Source: Actinomycetota bacterium (lineage in GTDB: Bacteria > Actinomycetota > Acidimicrobiia > Acidimicrobiales > Acidimicrobiaceae). From it: a stretch of 52,358 bases of DNA. The DNA is taken from positions 14,916 through 67,273 of the forward strand of contig DAHVKW010000002.1 in the NCBI GenBank assembly GCA_027320695.1, read 5' to 3'. Made by a program: the position numbers and the translations under genes. Positions 18,221 through 25,743 of this stretch are shown here, in pieces. The first letter of the stretch is position 1; the number at the start of each line of letters is the position of its first letter. The notes under the pieces were generated by a model. That model saw only the letters and a program-made list of their open reading frames with translations, did no database searches and was not told the DNA's origin.

Positions 18221-19015
18221 CTACAATTCCAGGCCGAAGAACGAGCTCATCTCCTCTGACGCCGCAGTTAGCACAGATGCGATCTCTTTGATCCGGGAAT
18301 TGCTCATCCGGGTGGTGGGAACCGAAATATTGATCGCAAATCGCGCAGGAACCAAGTTCGAGATTATCGCCACGCTGACCGAGGAAACTCCTTCCTCGCT
18401 CTCCTCGCGCTGGCTGGCATATCCGCGTTGCCGAATTCGATCCAATTCCTCCATCAGGTCTTTCCTGTTAGAAATGGAATGATCGGTCATTTTAGACAGG
18501 TCCTCGCTCGGGTACAGTCTCAAGATCTCCGAATCGGAAAGCTGGGCAAGAATAGCCCTGCCGGTTGAAGTGCAATGCGCATGCATCGATTTTCCCATTC
18601 TGGATGCCACGCGTACTGGACGCGGACTCTCAATGGCGTCAACGAAACGAACCAAGGACCCGTCCAAGACTCCCAAATGCACGGTTTCCTGAACCTGATC
18701 GTTCAGCCTTTCTAGGATCGGACGGGCCCTGGTGCGAACATCAAGCTTGTTGAGTAGAGAAAAAGCTATATTCGTCAAGGCGGCGCCAGACTGGTAAACC
18801 TTCGTGTGCGGATCCTGTCTTACGAATCCCCGATACTGAAGCATTGCAAAAAGCCGGTGAGCAGTGGACGAGGCCACCCCAAGGTAGGCGCTGGCATCTG
18901 TCAGACGCACCTCCGACCGCTCACCAAGCAGTAAGATCAGCCGTAGGGCATTATCGACCGAGGCGATAGGATACTGAGGGCTTTGGTGGTCCGGGTCAAT
19001 AATTGGCTTCTGCAT
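18221..19015 (-). CDS. IclR-family transcriptional regulator
   Basis: DNA-binding regulator with an N-terminal winged helix-turn-helix (SVDNALRLILLLGERSEV, then YLGVASSTAHRLFAMLQYRG) and a C-terminal IclR ligand domain (HCTSTGRAILAQLSD, GYASQREESEEGVSSVSVAI). IclR proteins usually bind small organic acids and control catabolic operons. It lies 108 bp downstream of the ferredoxin reductase gene on the same strand, so it may be the last gene of the dioxygenase operon and its regulator. I start at the ATG at 19015 instead of the track start 17 codons upstream, because the upstream residues (FSSVIVILTIAVYN) do not fit the family. No clear Shine-Dalgarno is seen. Confidence 0.88.
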   Translation of the reverse strand: MQKPIIDPDHQSPQYPIASVDNALRLILLLGERSEVRLTDASAYLGVASSTAHRLFAMLQYRGFVRQDPHTKVYQSGAALTNIAFSLLNKLDVRTRARPILERLNDQVQETVHLGVLDGSLVRFVDAIESPRPVRVASRMGKSMHAHCTSTGRAILAQLSDSEILRLYPSEDLSKMTDHSISNRKDLMEELDRIRQRGYASQREESEEGVSSVSVAIISNLVPARFAINISVPTTRMSNSRIKEIASVLTAASEEMSSFFGLEL

Positions 19016-19123
19016 ATCAGAATTATAAACTGCGATCGTCAATATTACAATGACCGACGAAAACAATTACCATCCAGCGCAAGTCCCCTTACCGCCACAG
19101 ACTGACCACGAAGGCCAACGGAT

Positions 19124-20347
19124 CTACTTGGCCTTACCGGGCAATAGGTCATTCAAGAGGTTCAAAGGCCTAGAAATGTCGGTCTCGTTCTCCAAGAGCC
19201 TCCTGCACTGAATCATCGCTCTAGGCCAATTTACGGTGACCACTCCGCAAAAGTTACCGGAATGGTCAACATAAACCGCTGCGAATCTGTTCTCGTTGGA
19301 AGGATCCTCGACGACGACAAAGTCCGCGACACGAGCAGTTTCACCCGCAATCTGGATCTTCCAATCATACTGGTCGCTCCATACATAGGCAATTGGGGCG
19401 TAGCTCACGATGTTGCTTGGATTGACTATATTGTGCGCGACGCAAGCTGCTTGTTCAACGGCATTTGTCCAGTGTTCGACGCGCACGAGCTCCTTGCGCT
19501 TCGGGTGGAACCATCGGGCCACATCGCCGACGCCAAAGATATTTGCCTGTCCGTCCGCCCGGCAGTACTCGTCGCAGACCAGCCCATTATCAATCAGAAG
19601 TCCTGAAGAAGCCAGCCATTCGGTGTTTGGAACCGCGCCGATTCCCACCACGACGAGGTCACCATAAAGCAGCCTGCCATCCGTCAGCTCAACAGTCAGA
19701 TCGCCCTTTGACCCGGTTATCGCCTCTACTCCATTGCCAAAATGCGTTGCCACCCCATTGAGGTGATGGAGCTTGATAAACAGCCTTCCTACTGGGTCCC
19801 CTAGGACTCTTCCCATTGGCACTTCGAGTGGGTCCACGATCGTGACCTCCAGCCCGTGATGCCTGGCCGCGGCCGCGACCTCAGCCCCGATGAATCCGCC
19901 TCCCACCACTATCACAGATCGGGCGCCATGGAAATCTTTCCTAAGCCTCTCCGAATCGTCAAGCGTCCGCAAGAGATGGACCCCATCCTTTGCTTCCCAA
20001 GGCGATAGCCGGGCCCTCGCCCCAGTCGCGACGATCAGATTGTCATATCCGATCCTGCCGCCATCTTCCAAAGTAATCTCGTTGCCTGCTACATCAATTT
20101 TTTTAGCGCCAACCCCCAGCTTGAGATCTATTACCAAGCTGTTGATTTCTGCTTCTGAAATCAAATTGACCCTGTCGCGCCCCAGCGACTCGTTGAGATA
20201 GCCCTTGGAGAGCGGTGGCTTGTCATAGGGCAGATGAGACTCAGCGTCGACAACTATGAGCTCTCCGGCATACCCCTGAGAACGCAGAGCCTGGACAGTC
20301 TTGATACCTCCAACCGAGGCACCGACTACGACGGTCCGCGATCCCAC
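19124..20347 (-). CDS. Ferredoxin reductase of the Rieske dioxygenase system
   Basis: FAD- and NAD(P)H-dependent reductase that passes electrons to the adjacent ferredoxin and so to the dioxygenase. It has an N-terminal FAD motif VVVGASVGGIKTVQAL, substrate-proximal LPYDKPPLSKGYL, a second dinucleotide fold VIVVGGGFIGAEVAAAA near residue 145 for NAD(P)H, and the FAD-closing NIFGVGDVARW near 270. At 407 aa it is a standard BphA4/HcaD-type reductase. GTG start sharing one base with the ferredoxin stop codon (TAGTG), so the pair is translationally coupled. Partner assignment follows from this coupling. Confidence 0.93.
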   Translation of the reverse strand: MGSRTVVVGASVGGIKTVQALRSQGYAGELIVVDAESHLPYDKPPLSKGYLNESLGRDRVNLISEAEINSLVIDLKLGVGAKKIDVAGNEITLEDGGRIGYDNLIVATGARARLSPWEAKDGVHLLRTLDDSERLRKDFHGARSVIVVGGGFIGAEVAAAARHHGLEVTIVDPLEVPMGRVLGDPVGRLFIKLHHLNGVATHFGNGVEAITGSKGDLTVELTDGRLLYGDLVVVGIGAVPNTEWLASSGLLIDNGLVCDEYCRADGQANIFGVGDVARWFHPKRKELVRVEHWTNAVEQAACVAHNIVNPSNIVSYAPIAYVWSDQYDWKIQIAGETARVADFVVVEDPSNENRFAAVYVDHSGNFCGVVTVNWPRAMIQCRRLLENETDISRPLNLLNDLLPGKAK

Positions 20348-20541
20348 TATTCCTCAATCCGTAATGCCGATACCGGGCAACTCCGAACAGCGGCTTCCAC
20401 CCTAGACCTACTGCCTTCAGGAAACTCCTCCTCTAACACAACCACAACGCCGTCATCGTTTATATCAAAAAACTTCGGCGCCTCCATCACGCAATTGGCA
20501 TAACCTTGACAAAGATCCAAATCAGCCTTTATTACCGGCAA
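20347..20541 (-). CDS. Small ferredoxin, [3Fe-4S]-type cysteine pattern
   Basis: 64-aa electron carrier. Only three cluster cysteines are present: C11 and C17 in DLCQGYANCVM and C55 in RSCPVSAL, with tyrosine at the place of the usual second cysteine of a CxxCxxC motif. Such small ferredoxins carry a [3Fe-4S] cluster and typically feed cytochromes P450. Here the context is a Rieske dioxygenase and its reductase, in place of the Rieske-type ferredoxin common in biphenyl/naphthalene systems. The acidic surface (DINDDG, LEEEF) is normal for docking. Overlaps the reductase start by one base. Confidence 0.92.
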   Translation of the reverse strand: MPVIKADLDLCQGYANCVMEAPKFFDINDDGVVVVLEEEFPEGSRSRVEAAVRSCPVSALRIEE

Positions 20542-20595
20542 AGCTCTACTCCTTTTTTTCTCATTGTATTTGACAGCCGTCTAAATCCCTATAGG

Positions 20596-21384
20596 TCAGG
20601 ACTTTATGCCAATTCCTCCATCAGGATGGATGACACCGCCCGTTATACCCCTAGATCTCCGCGATGCCAGGAATACATAGCTCCAAGCGTGGTCAGCCCC
20701 TGAAAGAGCAACCTTCAATGGAACTCTGCCGGCTAGCTCGGCTTCCCTTCCCGGAGTGTCATTGAGCCTGCGGGAATCCAAGCCCAGGGCGCTTGCGCCT
20801 CGAAGATCAGTATTGAGAGTACCCCCAGGGGCAACTCCGTTGACACGGATATCGGGTGCAAATTCGTTGGCTAGGGTGATAACAAGTCCACGTACCGCGA
20901 ACTTTGACGAGACATAAAGCACCCCGCCCCTGCCGGGAAAATACGCCGAGGTCGACTCAGTGAGGATCACATTGCCTTTTGACTCCCTAAGCGCAGGAAG
21001 CGCGGCTTTTATCGAATGAATGTGACCCTTTACATTAACGCTGTATATCTCGTCGAAAGCCTGGTCAATGACATCAGAGTCCAAATCCGATAACCCTCGA
21101 TAAAAGTCGAAAATGCCTACGCAATTGACAAGCACGTCTAGTCCGCCGAATCTGTCAACAGTCTCGGAAACCGCTTTCTCATTGGCATCGCGCGTCGTCG
21201 CATCGCCGCAGGTAACAACTACCTCCGGCAACATGGCGGACACCGCTTTGCATTTGCTCTCATCTTTCTCCAGGACGCCAACACTTGCGCCCTCGGAGAT
21301 GAAGGCGTCCACCACGGCACGGCCGATGCCTGAGCCGCCTCCAACCACTAAGGCGCGTTGGTCCTGCAACCAGCCGTCACTCAT
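20596..21384 (-). CDS. cis-Dihydrodiol dehydrogenase (SDR family, BphB/HcaB-like)
   Basis: Short-chain dehydrogenase predicted to rearomatise the cis-dihydrodiol made by the dioxygenase, giving a catechol with NAD+ reduction. It has the cofactor motif VVGGGSGIGRAV, NCVGIFDF where NAG is usual, the BphB-like KAALPALRESKGNVILTES and the catalytic YVSSK. The late segment TLNTDLRGASALGLDSR is closely shared in pattern with biphenyl-2,3-dihydrodiol dehydrogenases. The track ORF is longer; I start at the ATG at 21384, which follows the small upstream gene with an 8-bp overlap and gives a normal 262-aa enzyme. Confidence 0.9.
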   Translation of the reverse strand: MSDGWLQDQRALVVGGGSGIGRAVVDAFISEGASVGVLEKDESKCKAVSAMLPEVVVTCGDATTRDANEKAVSETVDRFGGLDVLVNCVGIFDFYRGLSDLDSDVIDQAFDEIYSVNVKGHIHSIKAALPALRESKGNVILTESTSAYFPGRGGVLYVSSKFAVRGLVITLANEFAPDIRVNGVAPGGTLNTDLRGASALGLDSRRLNDTPGREAELAGRVPLKVALSGADHAWSYVFLASRRSRGITGGVIHPDGGIGIKS

Positions 21385-21637
21385 TGGCCTGACCCGCCTC
21401 GATCGGGCCATACGGATTATTGATAAGCAGTGACAACGAATCCTGATTCTGCCAGGTAAGGGCCTCCAGCTCGAGTGGGCACAGCGCAATCGAGTACCCC
21501 GACTTGGGCGAACTGATCAGAAGGCGCGTTCCATTTCGCGTATGAACCTTGCGAACATGAACCTCTGCGAACTCGTTTCCAAGCTCGATCACCGGCTCCT
21601 TTGGATCGCTGACGGGCTCCAATCGAATATCTTTCAT
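21377..21637 (-). CDS. Small conserved-looking protein of the dioxygenase operon
   Basis: 86-aa protein between the dioxygenase beta subunit and the diol dehydrogenase, overlapping both (ATGA with the beta gene, 8 bp with the dehydrogenase), so it is genuinely translated. It has no membrane segment or signal peptide. Its core alternates charged and hydrophobic residues like a small beta-barrel (AEVHVRKVHTRNGTRLLISS, then ALCPLELEALTW). One Cys only, so not an iron-sulfur carrier. I do not assign a function; small genes in this position in actinobacterial dioxygenase operons exist but their role is not known to me. Confidence 0.75.
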   Translation of the reverse strand: MKDIRLEPVSDPKEPVIELGNEFAEVHVRKVHTRNGTRLLISSPKSGYSIALCPLELEALTWQNQDSLSLLINNPYGPIEAGQANE

Positions 21638-22179
21638 AGGAAAATCGCTAAATTCTGCATTCTCACCACAGATTCATCCATGATGACAAGCCTTTTTGCT
21701 AATTTGAGCATTCCCGCCTCACGACGGAGGATGTCCTCGCGAGTAGCCGATATAAAGTTCGGCTCCCTGTTGTCACCTCGGCTCCTGAATAGCAGTACCG
21801 CTGACTGAACGAATAGCTCTGCGGGCGTCTCCGTCTCGAAAGACCGCACGTTTGTGATGTAATGCCGCAACCTGGACGGGGGATCCTCGGTCCAGGCGTG
21901 CTCGGTCGCGAATCTGGCCACGCGAAGTTTGAGCGAATACAAGTCGTCGTCGAAATGAGCCATTCCGGGTGACGTATCGAATTCAGAACTCCGCGCGGTT
22001 GTGACTCTCACCGGGACCAAGTAATGAATGTCATCACTTAAATTCTCAAGCCACTCATCGTAGAGTTGAGCGTCCAAAAGATAACTTTCATCCACCAAGA
22101 ATTGGTGGGCTTCATGGTGCCTGGGATCGGCGAATGACAAGGGCTTCAATCCGGTGGTGTCCATCCTCAAGGTCGCCAT
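21634..22179 (-). CDS. Aromatic-ring-hydroxylating dioxygenase, beta subunit
   Basis: Small structural subunit of an alpha3beta3 Rieske oxygenase, NTF2-like fold. Recognised by EAHQFLVDESYLLDAQLYDEWLENL near the N-terminus, IHYLVPVRVT, and the closing segment FISATREDILRREAG. At 181 aa the size is typical. I use the ATG at 22179, which shares its first base with the last base of the alpha-subunit stop codon (TGATG), indicating coupled translation. It follows the alpha gene directly and so belongs to the same enzyme. Confidence 0.92.
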   Translation of the reverse strand: MATLRMDTTGLKPLSFADPRHHEAHQFLVDESYLLDAQLYDEWLENLSDDIHYLVPVRVTTARSSEFDTSPGMAHFDDDLYSLKLRVARFATEHAWTEDPPSRLRHYITNVRSFETETPAELFVQSAVLLFRSRGDNREPNFISATREDILRREAGMLKLAKRLVIMDESVVRMQNLAIFL

Positions 22180-23579
22180 CACCTGCCGCCGCCCTTCGAA
22201 TCCGCCGCCGCGACCTTCTCTCCCATGACCAGCTGGACTTTTTGATCGAGCGGCTTTTCGATGCAGTCAGCCCACTCTTTCAGCAGTGCGCGCTGATTGA
22301 ATTCTCCGTAGCCCACATAGGCCAGGCCCGGACCATGGAAGTCCGCCAAAGGCTTATTCAAGGGCTTATCAGTACTGGTTAAACCCATGCGGCTATTGAG
22401 GAGCAACCTTCTCGCCATCGAGCCGCCTGCCAGAGAGGTGATTGACACCCAGTTCTCGACATCGTCCTGTTCGAACATTCCGGTACTGCCAAAGCACATC
22501 AGATAACCCTTGTAGGATGCCTCTTTGAATTCCTCGCTAGCATTTTTGTCGACAATGAACCAGGAAAGAATCTCGGTCTCTGTGGCGCTTATTGGCTGCC
22601 AAACCCGCATGGTTATGAACGGCACGACCTCGTCGTCATCCGCGTTGGCGTCAACCTTCGGCCAGTTGTGGACAAGGGAAAAGGTGGGAAACAATGTAGC
22701 GGCGGAAATCATAAACCCGTCCTCGCTAATAAGCCGCTGCTGTTCCGAAGACCAGGTACGTTCCATGCGATCGATCATCTCGTCGTTATAACCCACGTAG
22801 CGCAATCGCTCTCGAAACGTACCTGGCGGCAGCTTGTAAGTAGTGCCCCCGCCCTTATCGCACCAGTAGAGGGCCCCCTCTTTGCGCTTAGCGCCAGTAG
22901 GCTCTCGGAACAGCCCAATCTCTACGACACTTCGATGAGTCTGCGGAGTATGATAGCTGTCACCCGCTGCGTTCTCCGCGCCAATTTTCCAGTTCGATTT
23001 GACTCTCCAGCGCTGCGGTCCGCGAACCTCTACGCCGTCATCGCTTTGCCTGGTATAGAAATCAAGGTAATAAGCAAAGTCACCCAGAAATTCCAGAAAT
23101 GGTTGGGCATTTGGGTCGAGATTAACGAAAATGAGACCATTGAATGTTGCAACCGATGGCGCAGGCAAAAGTGATTGGCCGTTTTTTGTGAACCCATCCT
23201 CGCCGCCGTAGGCTTCGTTGTGGAAAGGCAGCCCGACCAGTTTGCCGTCATTTCTGTATGACCATCCGTGATACGAACAACGAAAATGAGAAGCATTCCC
23301 CAGCTCAGCCCGGCAAATCTGCATGCCCCTGTGCAGGCACATGTTGAACATCACACGGACTTCACCTGTTTCATCTCTTGCCACGATGAAGTTGTCCTCG
23401 AGAATGCGTCGCACCACGTAATCGCCGGGCGCTGGAATCTCTGACTCATGAGCAAGAAAAATCCACGAACGCTCGAAAATATGCTCCTTTTCGAGCTTGA
23501 AGACTTCCTCATCGTTGTAAACATATGCCGGGATCATCCCACGTCTCACGTCTGCAAGCATTAGAGATAGATCGTTCAT
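22179..23579 (-). CDS. Aromatic-ring-hydroxylating dioxygenase, alpha (catalytic) subunit
   Basis: Catalytic subunit that inserts both atoms of O2 into an aromatic ring. The Rieske [2Fe-2S] ligands are C81 and H83 (NMCLHRG) and C101 and H104 (RCSYHGWSY). The mononuclear iron site is in ENAAGDSYHTPQTHRS: bridging Asp207, His210 and His215, with the third carboxylate further on. The 466-aa form begins at the ATG at 23579, with GGAG seven bases upstream; the track's earlier start adds eight unlikely residues. Overall shape is closest to biphenyl/phenylpropionate-type oxygenases, but the substrate is not predictable. First gene of the operon, 31 bp from a perfect palindrome. Confidence 0.95.
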   Translation of the reverse strand: MNDLSLMLADVRRGMIPAYVYNDEEVFKLEKEHIFERSWIFLAHESEIPAPGDYVVRRILEDNFIVARDETGEVRVMFNMCLHRGMQICRAELGNASHFRCSYHGWSYRNDGKLVGLPFHNEAYGGEDGFTKNGQSLLPAPSVATFNGLIFVNLDPNAQPFLEFLGDFAYYLDFYTRQSDDGVEVRGPQRWRVKSNWKIGAENAAGDSYHTPQTHRSVVEIGLFREPTGAKRKEGALYWCDKGGGTTYKLPPGTFRERLRYVGYNDEMIDRMERTWSSEQQRLISEDGFMISAATLFPTFSLVHNWPKVDANADDDEVVPFITMRVWQPISATETEILSWFIVDKNASEEFKEASYKGYLMCFGSTGMFEQDDVENWVSITSLAGGSMARRLLLNSRMGLTSTDKPLNKPLADFHGPGLAYVGYGEFNQRALLKEWADCIEKPLDQKVQLVMGEKVAAADSKGGGR

Positions 23580-23610
23580 CTGCAGCTCCGATCTCTGTCG
23601 CACACACTCT

Positions 23611-23633
23611 GTACTTCTGTCTGACAGAAGTAC
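23611..23633. promoter_or_regulatory. Perfect 23-bp palindrome, likely operator of the dioxygenase operon
   Basis: Arms GTACTTCTGTC and GACAGAAGTAC are exact reverse complements around a single T. The element ends 31 bp before the alpha-subunit ATG, in the 5' region of the operon. Position and symmetry fit a repressor or activator site. The co-oriented IclR gene is the obvious candidate but this is inference; no matching copy was seen elsewhere in the window. Confidence 0.7.
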
Positions 23634-23946
23634 TCTCTGTAGTCACTTTTACTACAAATATACCCGGTAACCGAAGCCTGGGTGCTCGATTACTGGCAAC
23701 CAGAAAAACTGCGTGTCGTCTGTTGGCTTATCGCTCGGAGCGACGTCGGTGCCTGATTACCCCATCTGCTGCCGGCCGATTGCTTGCAACTGAGCTGAAT
23801 AACTGTATAAAGCTGCCTTCAACGCAAGGCATTCACGCCGAGACAGTCCAATTCTTGAAAAATATTATTTTGATATCCGACTATGCGAAAAAAGATTGAT
23901 CCCCTTTCGCAAAAGTTTAGCCGATATTTTTCCTCATTAAACACAG
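23634..23946. other. Intergenic region without a gene between the dioxygenase operon and a binding-protein gene
   Basis: About 310 bp, AT-rich toward the right. Holds the promoter region of the dioxygenase operon (minus strand). A plus-strand ORF across 23525-23899 has no recognisable pattern and runs through the operator. I see no gene here. Confidence 0.5.
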
Positions 23947-23990
23947 GATCGCCCACAGGCATCCGAGCAATCCGGATACCTGGGGCGACC
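23947..23990 (-). terminator. Hairpin downstream of the first solute-binding-protein gene
   Basis: On the minus strand GGTCGCCC and GGGCGATC form the base of an 18-bp stem with one bulge, and ATCCG/CGGAT the top, closing on a 7-nt loop. It begins 26 bp after the stop codon at 24017. The run of T that should follow is weak, so this may be a terminator or an mRNA-stabilising structure. Confidence 0.55.
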
Positions 23991-24016
23991 CCAAGTCTTG
24001 ACTTCCTTTTTAAAAA

Positions 24017-25300
24017 CTAGCCAGCTGATCCAGACAGCGGTGTTCCGCCAGGACCCGATACCGGAGTAAACGAGCTGCCGTTCCATACCGTCATATAGAC
24101 GTCCTGGGTGCTCAAACCGCGATGGTCGCTAGTCGACGTGTTGTATACACCAAACACGCCTGCCACGTTGTGAAGGTTTTCCATGTAGTTGAGAATCTGT
24201 GGCGCGGTTGCCTTGATGCCCAACTTCTGGATAGCGCCGATCAGCAGCTGAGCCGGGTCCCACGAAAGTCCCCAAGCATCCCCTGGATGCCCACCGGCGG
24301 CTGCAACGGCTGTGTCAAATGCCTGAACCTTTGCCTTTACAGCGGCATTGGTAATATCTGCCGGCGGCAAATACAGTGAGCCCGTTGGGAAGTACAGCGT
24401 CTTTGGAAGGATAGACCCGAAGTGCGTAAGCTCTGCGTAAGCCGCATTGCCATCCGTCGTAACGGTTGGAATGTCTTGCATGCCCAGCGAGGTCATGCCG
24501 TTAAGCACCGTGCCCAAAGGCGTTCCAGTGGTCCAGATGATCAAGGCCTGAGGATTTGCCGCCTTGATAACCGAAAGCTGAGCAGAAACGCTTACAGCCG
24601 TTGGATCGAAGGTCTGATGTGTCAGAAGTTTGAATGACGAAAACTCTGGCTTCGCCAGCGTAGCCTGCAACTGCTTGAATCCGTCGACGCCGCTGCCGTC
24701 CGTTGATGTTATGGCAGCGATGTTCGTAAGCCCTTTGGACTTCAAGAAAGTTAGGTAGGATTGGGCGTCAAACTTCGTAGAGATTCCGGCAGAAAAGATC
24801 ATGCTGCCTGCCTTGGGGTGAGTTCCTGGACTCAGGTCGTAGACGAAAGGCCCACTTGATGTCGCCAACGCGTCAACAGATGCGTCAACCGCGACAACGG
24901 AACCGTTGAAAATCAAGGGAACATTCGCGCTCACAAGATGCGTAGCATAAGAGACCGCAGTCTGCGGAGTTGACTCGTTGTCTTGAATATCCACCTGCAA
25001 AGGATGCCCATCAATTCCACCCTGCTTGTTCGTCAGCGCAACCAGAGCCTGCAGAGACTTGGCCTCGCGGCTTCCCAGGAACGAGGCCGCCCCGGTTTGA
25101 GAAATTATCGCGTGAATAACATAAGGCGTGCCTGATGCTGCTCCACTCGCTGAGGATGTCGACGTAGCTGAAGCGGCGTTCGAAGAACTCGAACTTGATC
25201 CGCATGCAGCGAGCACTGCAGCGCTGGCTACGCCGAGCGCTACGATACGTCCCTTTCCCCAATTGCGCCTGTGTGACGCCTTATCCGTACGGAAATTCAT
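24017..25300 (-). CDS. Branched-chain amino-acid-type ABC transporter substrate-binding lipoprotein (copy 1)
   Basis: Extracytoplasmic lipoprotein of the LivJ/type I periplasmic binding fold, predicted to capture an amino acid or small organic acid. The signal peptide has a basic start (RRNWGKGR), a hydrophobic core and lipobox LAAC with lipidated Cys33, followed by a Ser/Ala-rich linker. The mature protein shows the binding-fold opening VIHAIISQTGAASFLGSREA and a hinge-region DLSPGTHPKAGSMIFSAG. A near-identical copy lies 444 bp upstream on the same strand. No permease or ATPase gene is adjacent, so the transporter must be encoded elsewhere. The location beside the dioxygenase operon hints at an aromatic or derived acid as ligand. 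Confidence 0.92.
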   Translation of the reverse strand: MNFRTDKASHRRNWGKGRIVALGVASAAVLAACGSSSSSSNAASATSTSSASGAASGTPYVIHAIISQTGAASFLGSREAKSLQALVALTNKQGGIDGHPLQVDIQDNESTPQTAVSYATHLVSANVPLIFNGSVVAVDASVDALATSSGPFVYDLSPGTHPKAGSMIFSAGISTKFDAQSYLTFLKSKGLTNIAAITSTDGSGVDGFKQLQATLAKPEFSSFKLLTHQTFDPTAVSVSAQLSVIKAANPQALIIWTTGTPLGTVLNGMTSLGMQDIPTVTTDGNAAYAELTHFGSILPKTLYFPTGSLYLPPADITNAAVKAKVQAFDTAVAAAGGHPGDAWGLSWDPAQLLIGAIQKLGIKATAPQILNYMENLHNVAGVFGVYNTSTSDHRGLSTQDVYMTVWNGSSFTPVSGPGGTPLSGSAG

Positions 25301-25656
25301 TCAATCCCCCGAAAGATCGTGACCCGACCGATTCGAACCGGGTCCTTTGTCAACAAAATACATAGCTTTGGCACCACTCCCGCGGGGCCATTTTCATATC
25401 TAAACGCGAACGCCAATGTTATCAAATACAGAGTGACATTCTCGAATGCAGAATACCCTATCGAGAACCTCATTGCAAAACAGCCATCAAACCGGAATTT
25501 CTTTGATATGAACGGGTTGGCACCAGCACCAACATCCGCAAACCTCGCTCTACGAAGACACGGCCGCCGCAGTGTGTGAAACAAAGACCTAATGGAGATT
25601 TGATTGTCTGTTCGTTCCCGGGGCACGAATATGTCGACTCCGCACCCAGCAAAGAA
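25301..25656. other. Intergenic region between the two binding-protein genes
   Basis: No gene recognised. It holds the upstream region of copy 1, including an inverted repeat with arms GACCCG and CGGGTC (25321-25344) about 20 bp before the start codon. The 135-aa minus-strand ORF across 25297-25704 shows no family pattern and is taken as chance. Confidence 0.5.
25321..25344. promoter_or_regulatory. Inverted repeat in the leader of binding-protein copy 1
   Basis: GACCCG at 25321-25326 and CGGGTC at 25339-25344 flank a 12-bp centre. A different GGACC-type inverted repeat occupies the same place before copy 2. Could be an operator or a leader hairpin. Confidence 0.3.
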
Positions 25657-25699
25657 GGCCGCCTTCAAACGACCGGTTACCCAGTCGCTCGAGACGGCC
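25657..25699 (-). terminator. Long hairpin downstream of binding-protein copy 2
   Basis: On the minus strand an 8-bp base (GGCCGTCT with GGCGGCC, one wobble) leads through a short mismatch into AGCGACTGG paired with CCGGTCGTT, closing on a GTAA tetraloop. It is followed by a modest T-rich stretch (TTCTTT). It lies 45 bp after the stop at 25744, consistent with a terminator separating the two copies. Confidence 0.55.
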
Positions 25700-25743
25700 T
25701 CCAAAATGAAGCGTCAAGCTAAATTAATTAGCCCTGCAAATTA

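Noticed and set aside
23525-23899. 124-aa plus-strand ORF upstream of the dioxygenase
   Set aside because: Overlaps the alpha-subunit start and the palindrome; no family features.
25297-25704. 135-aa ORF between the two binding-protein genes
   Set aside because: Runs through the copy 2 hairpin and the copy 1 leader repeat; no recognisable pattern.
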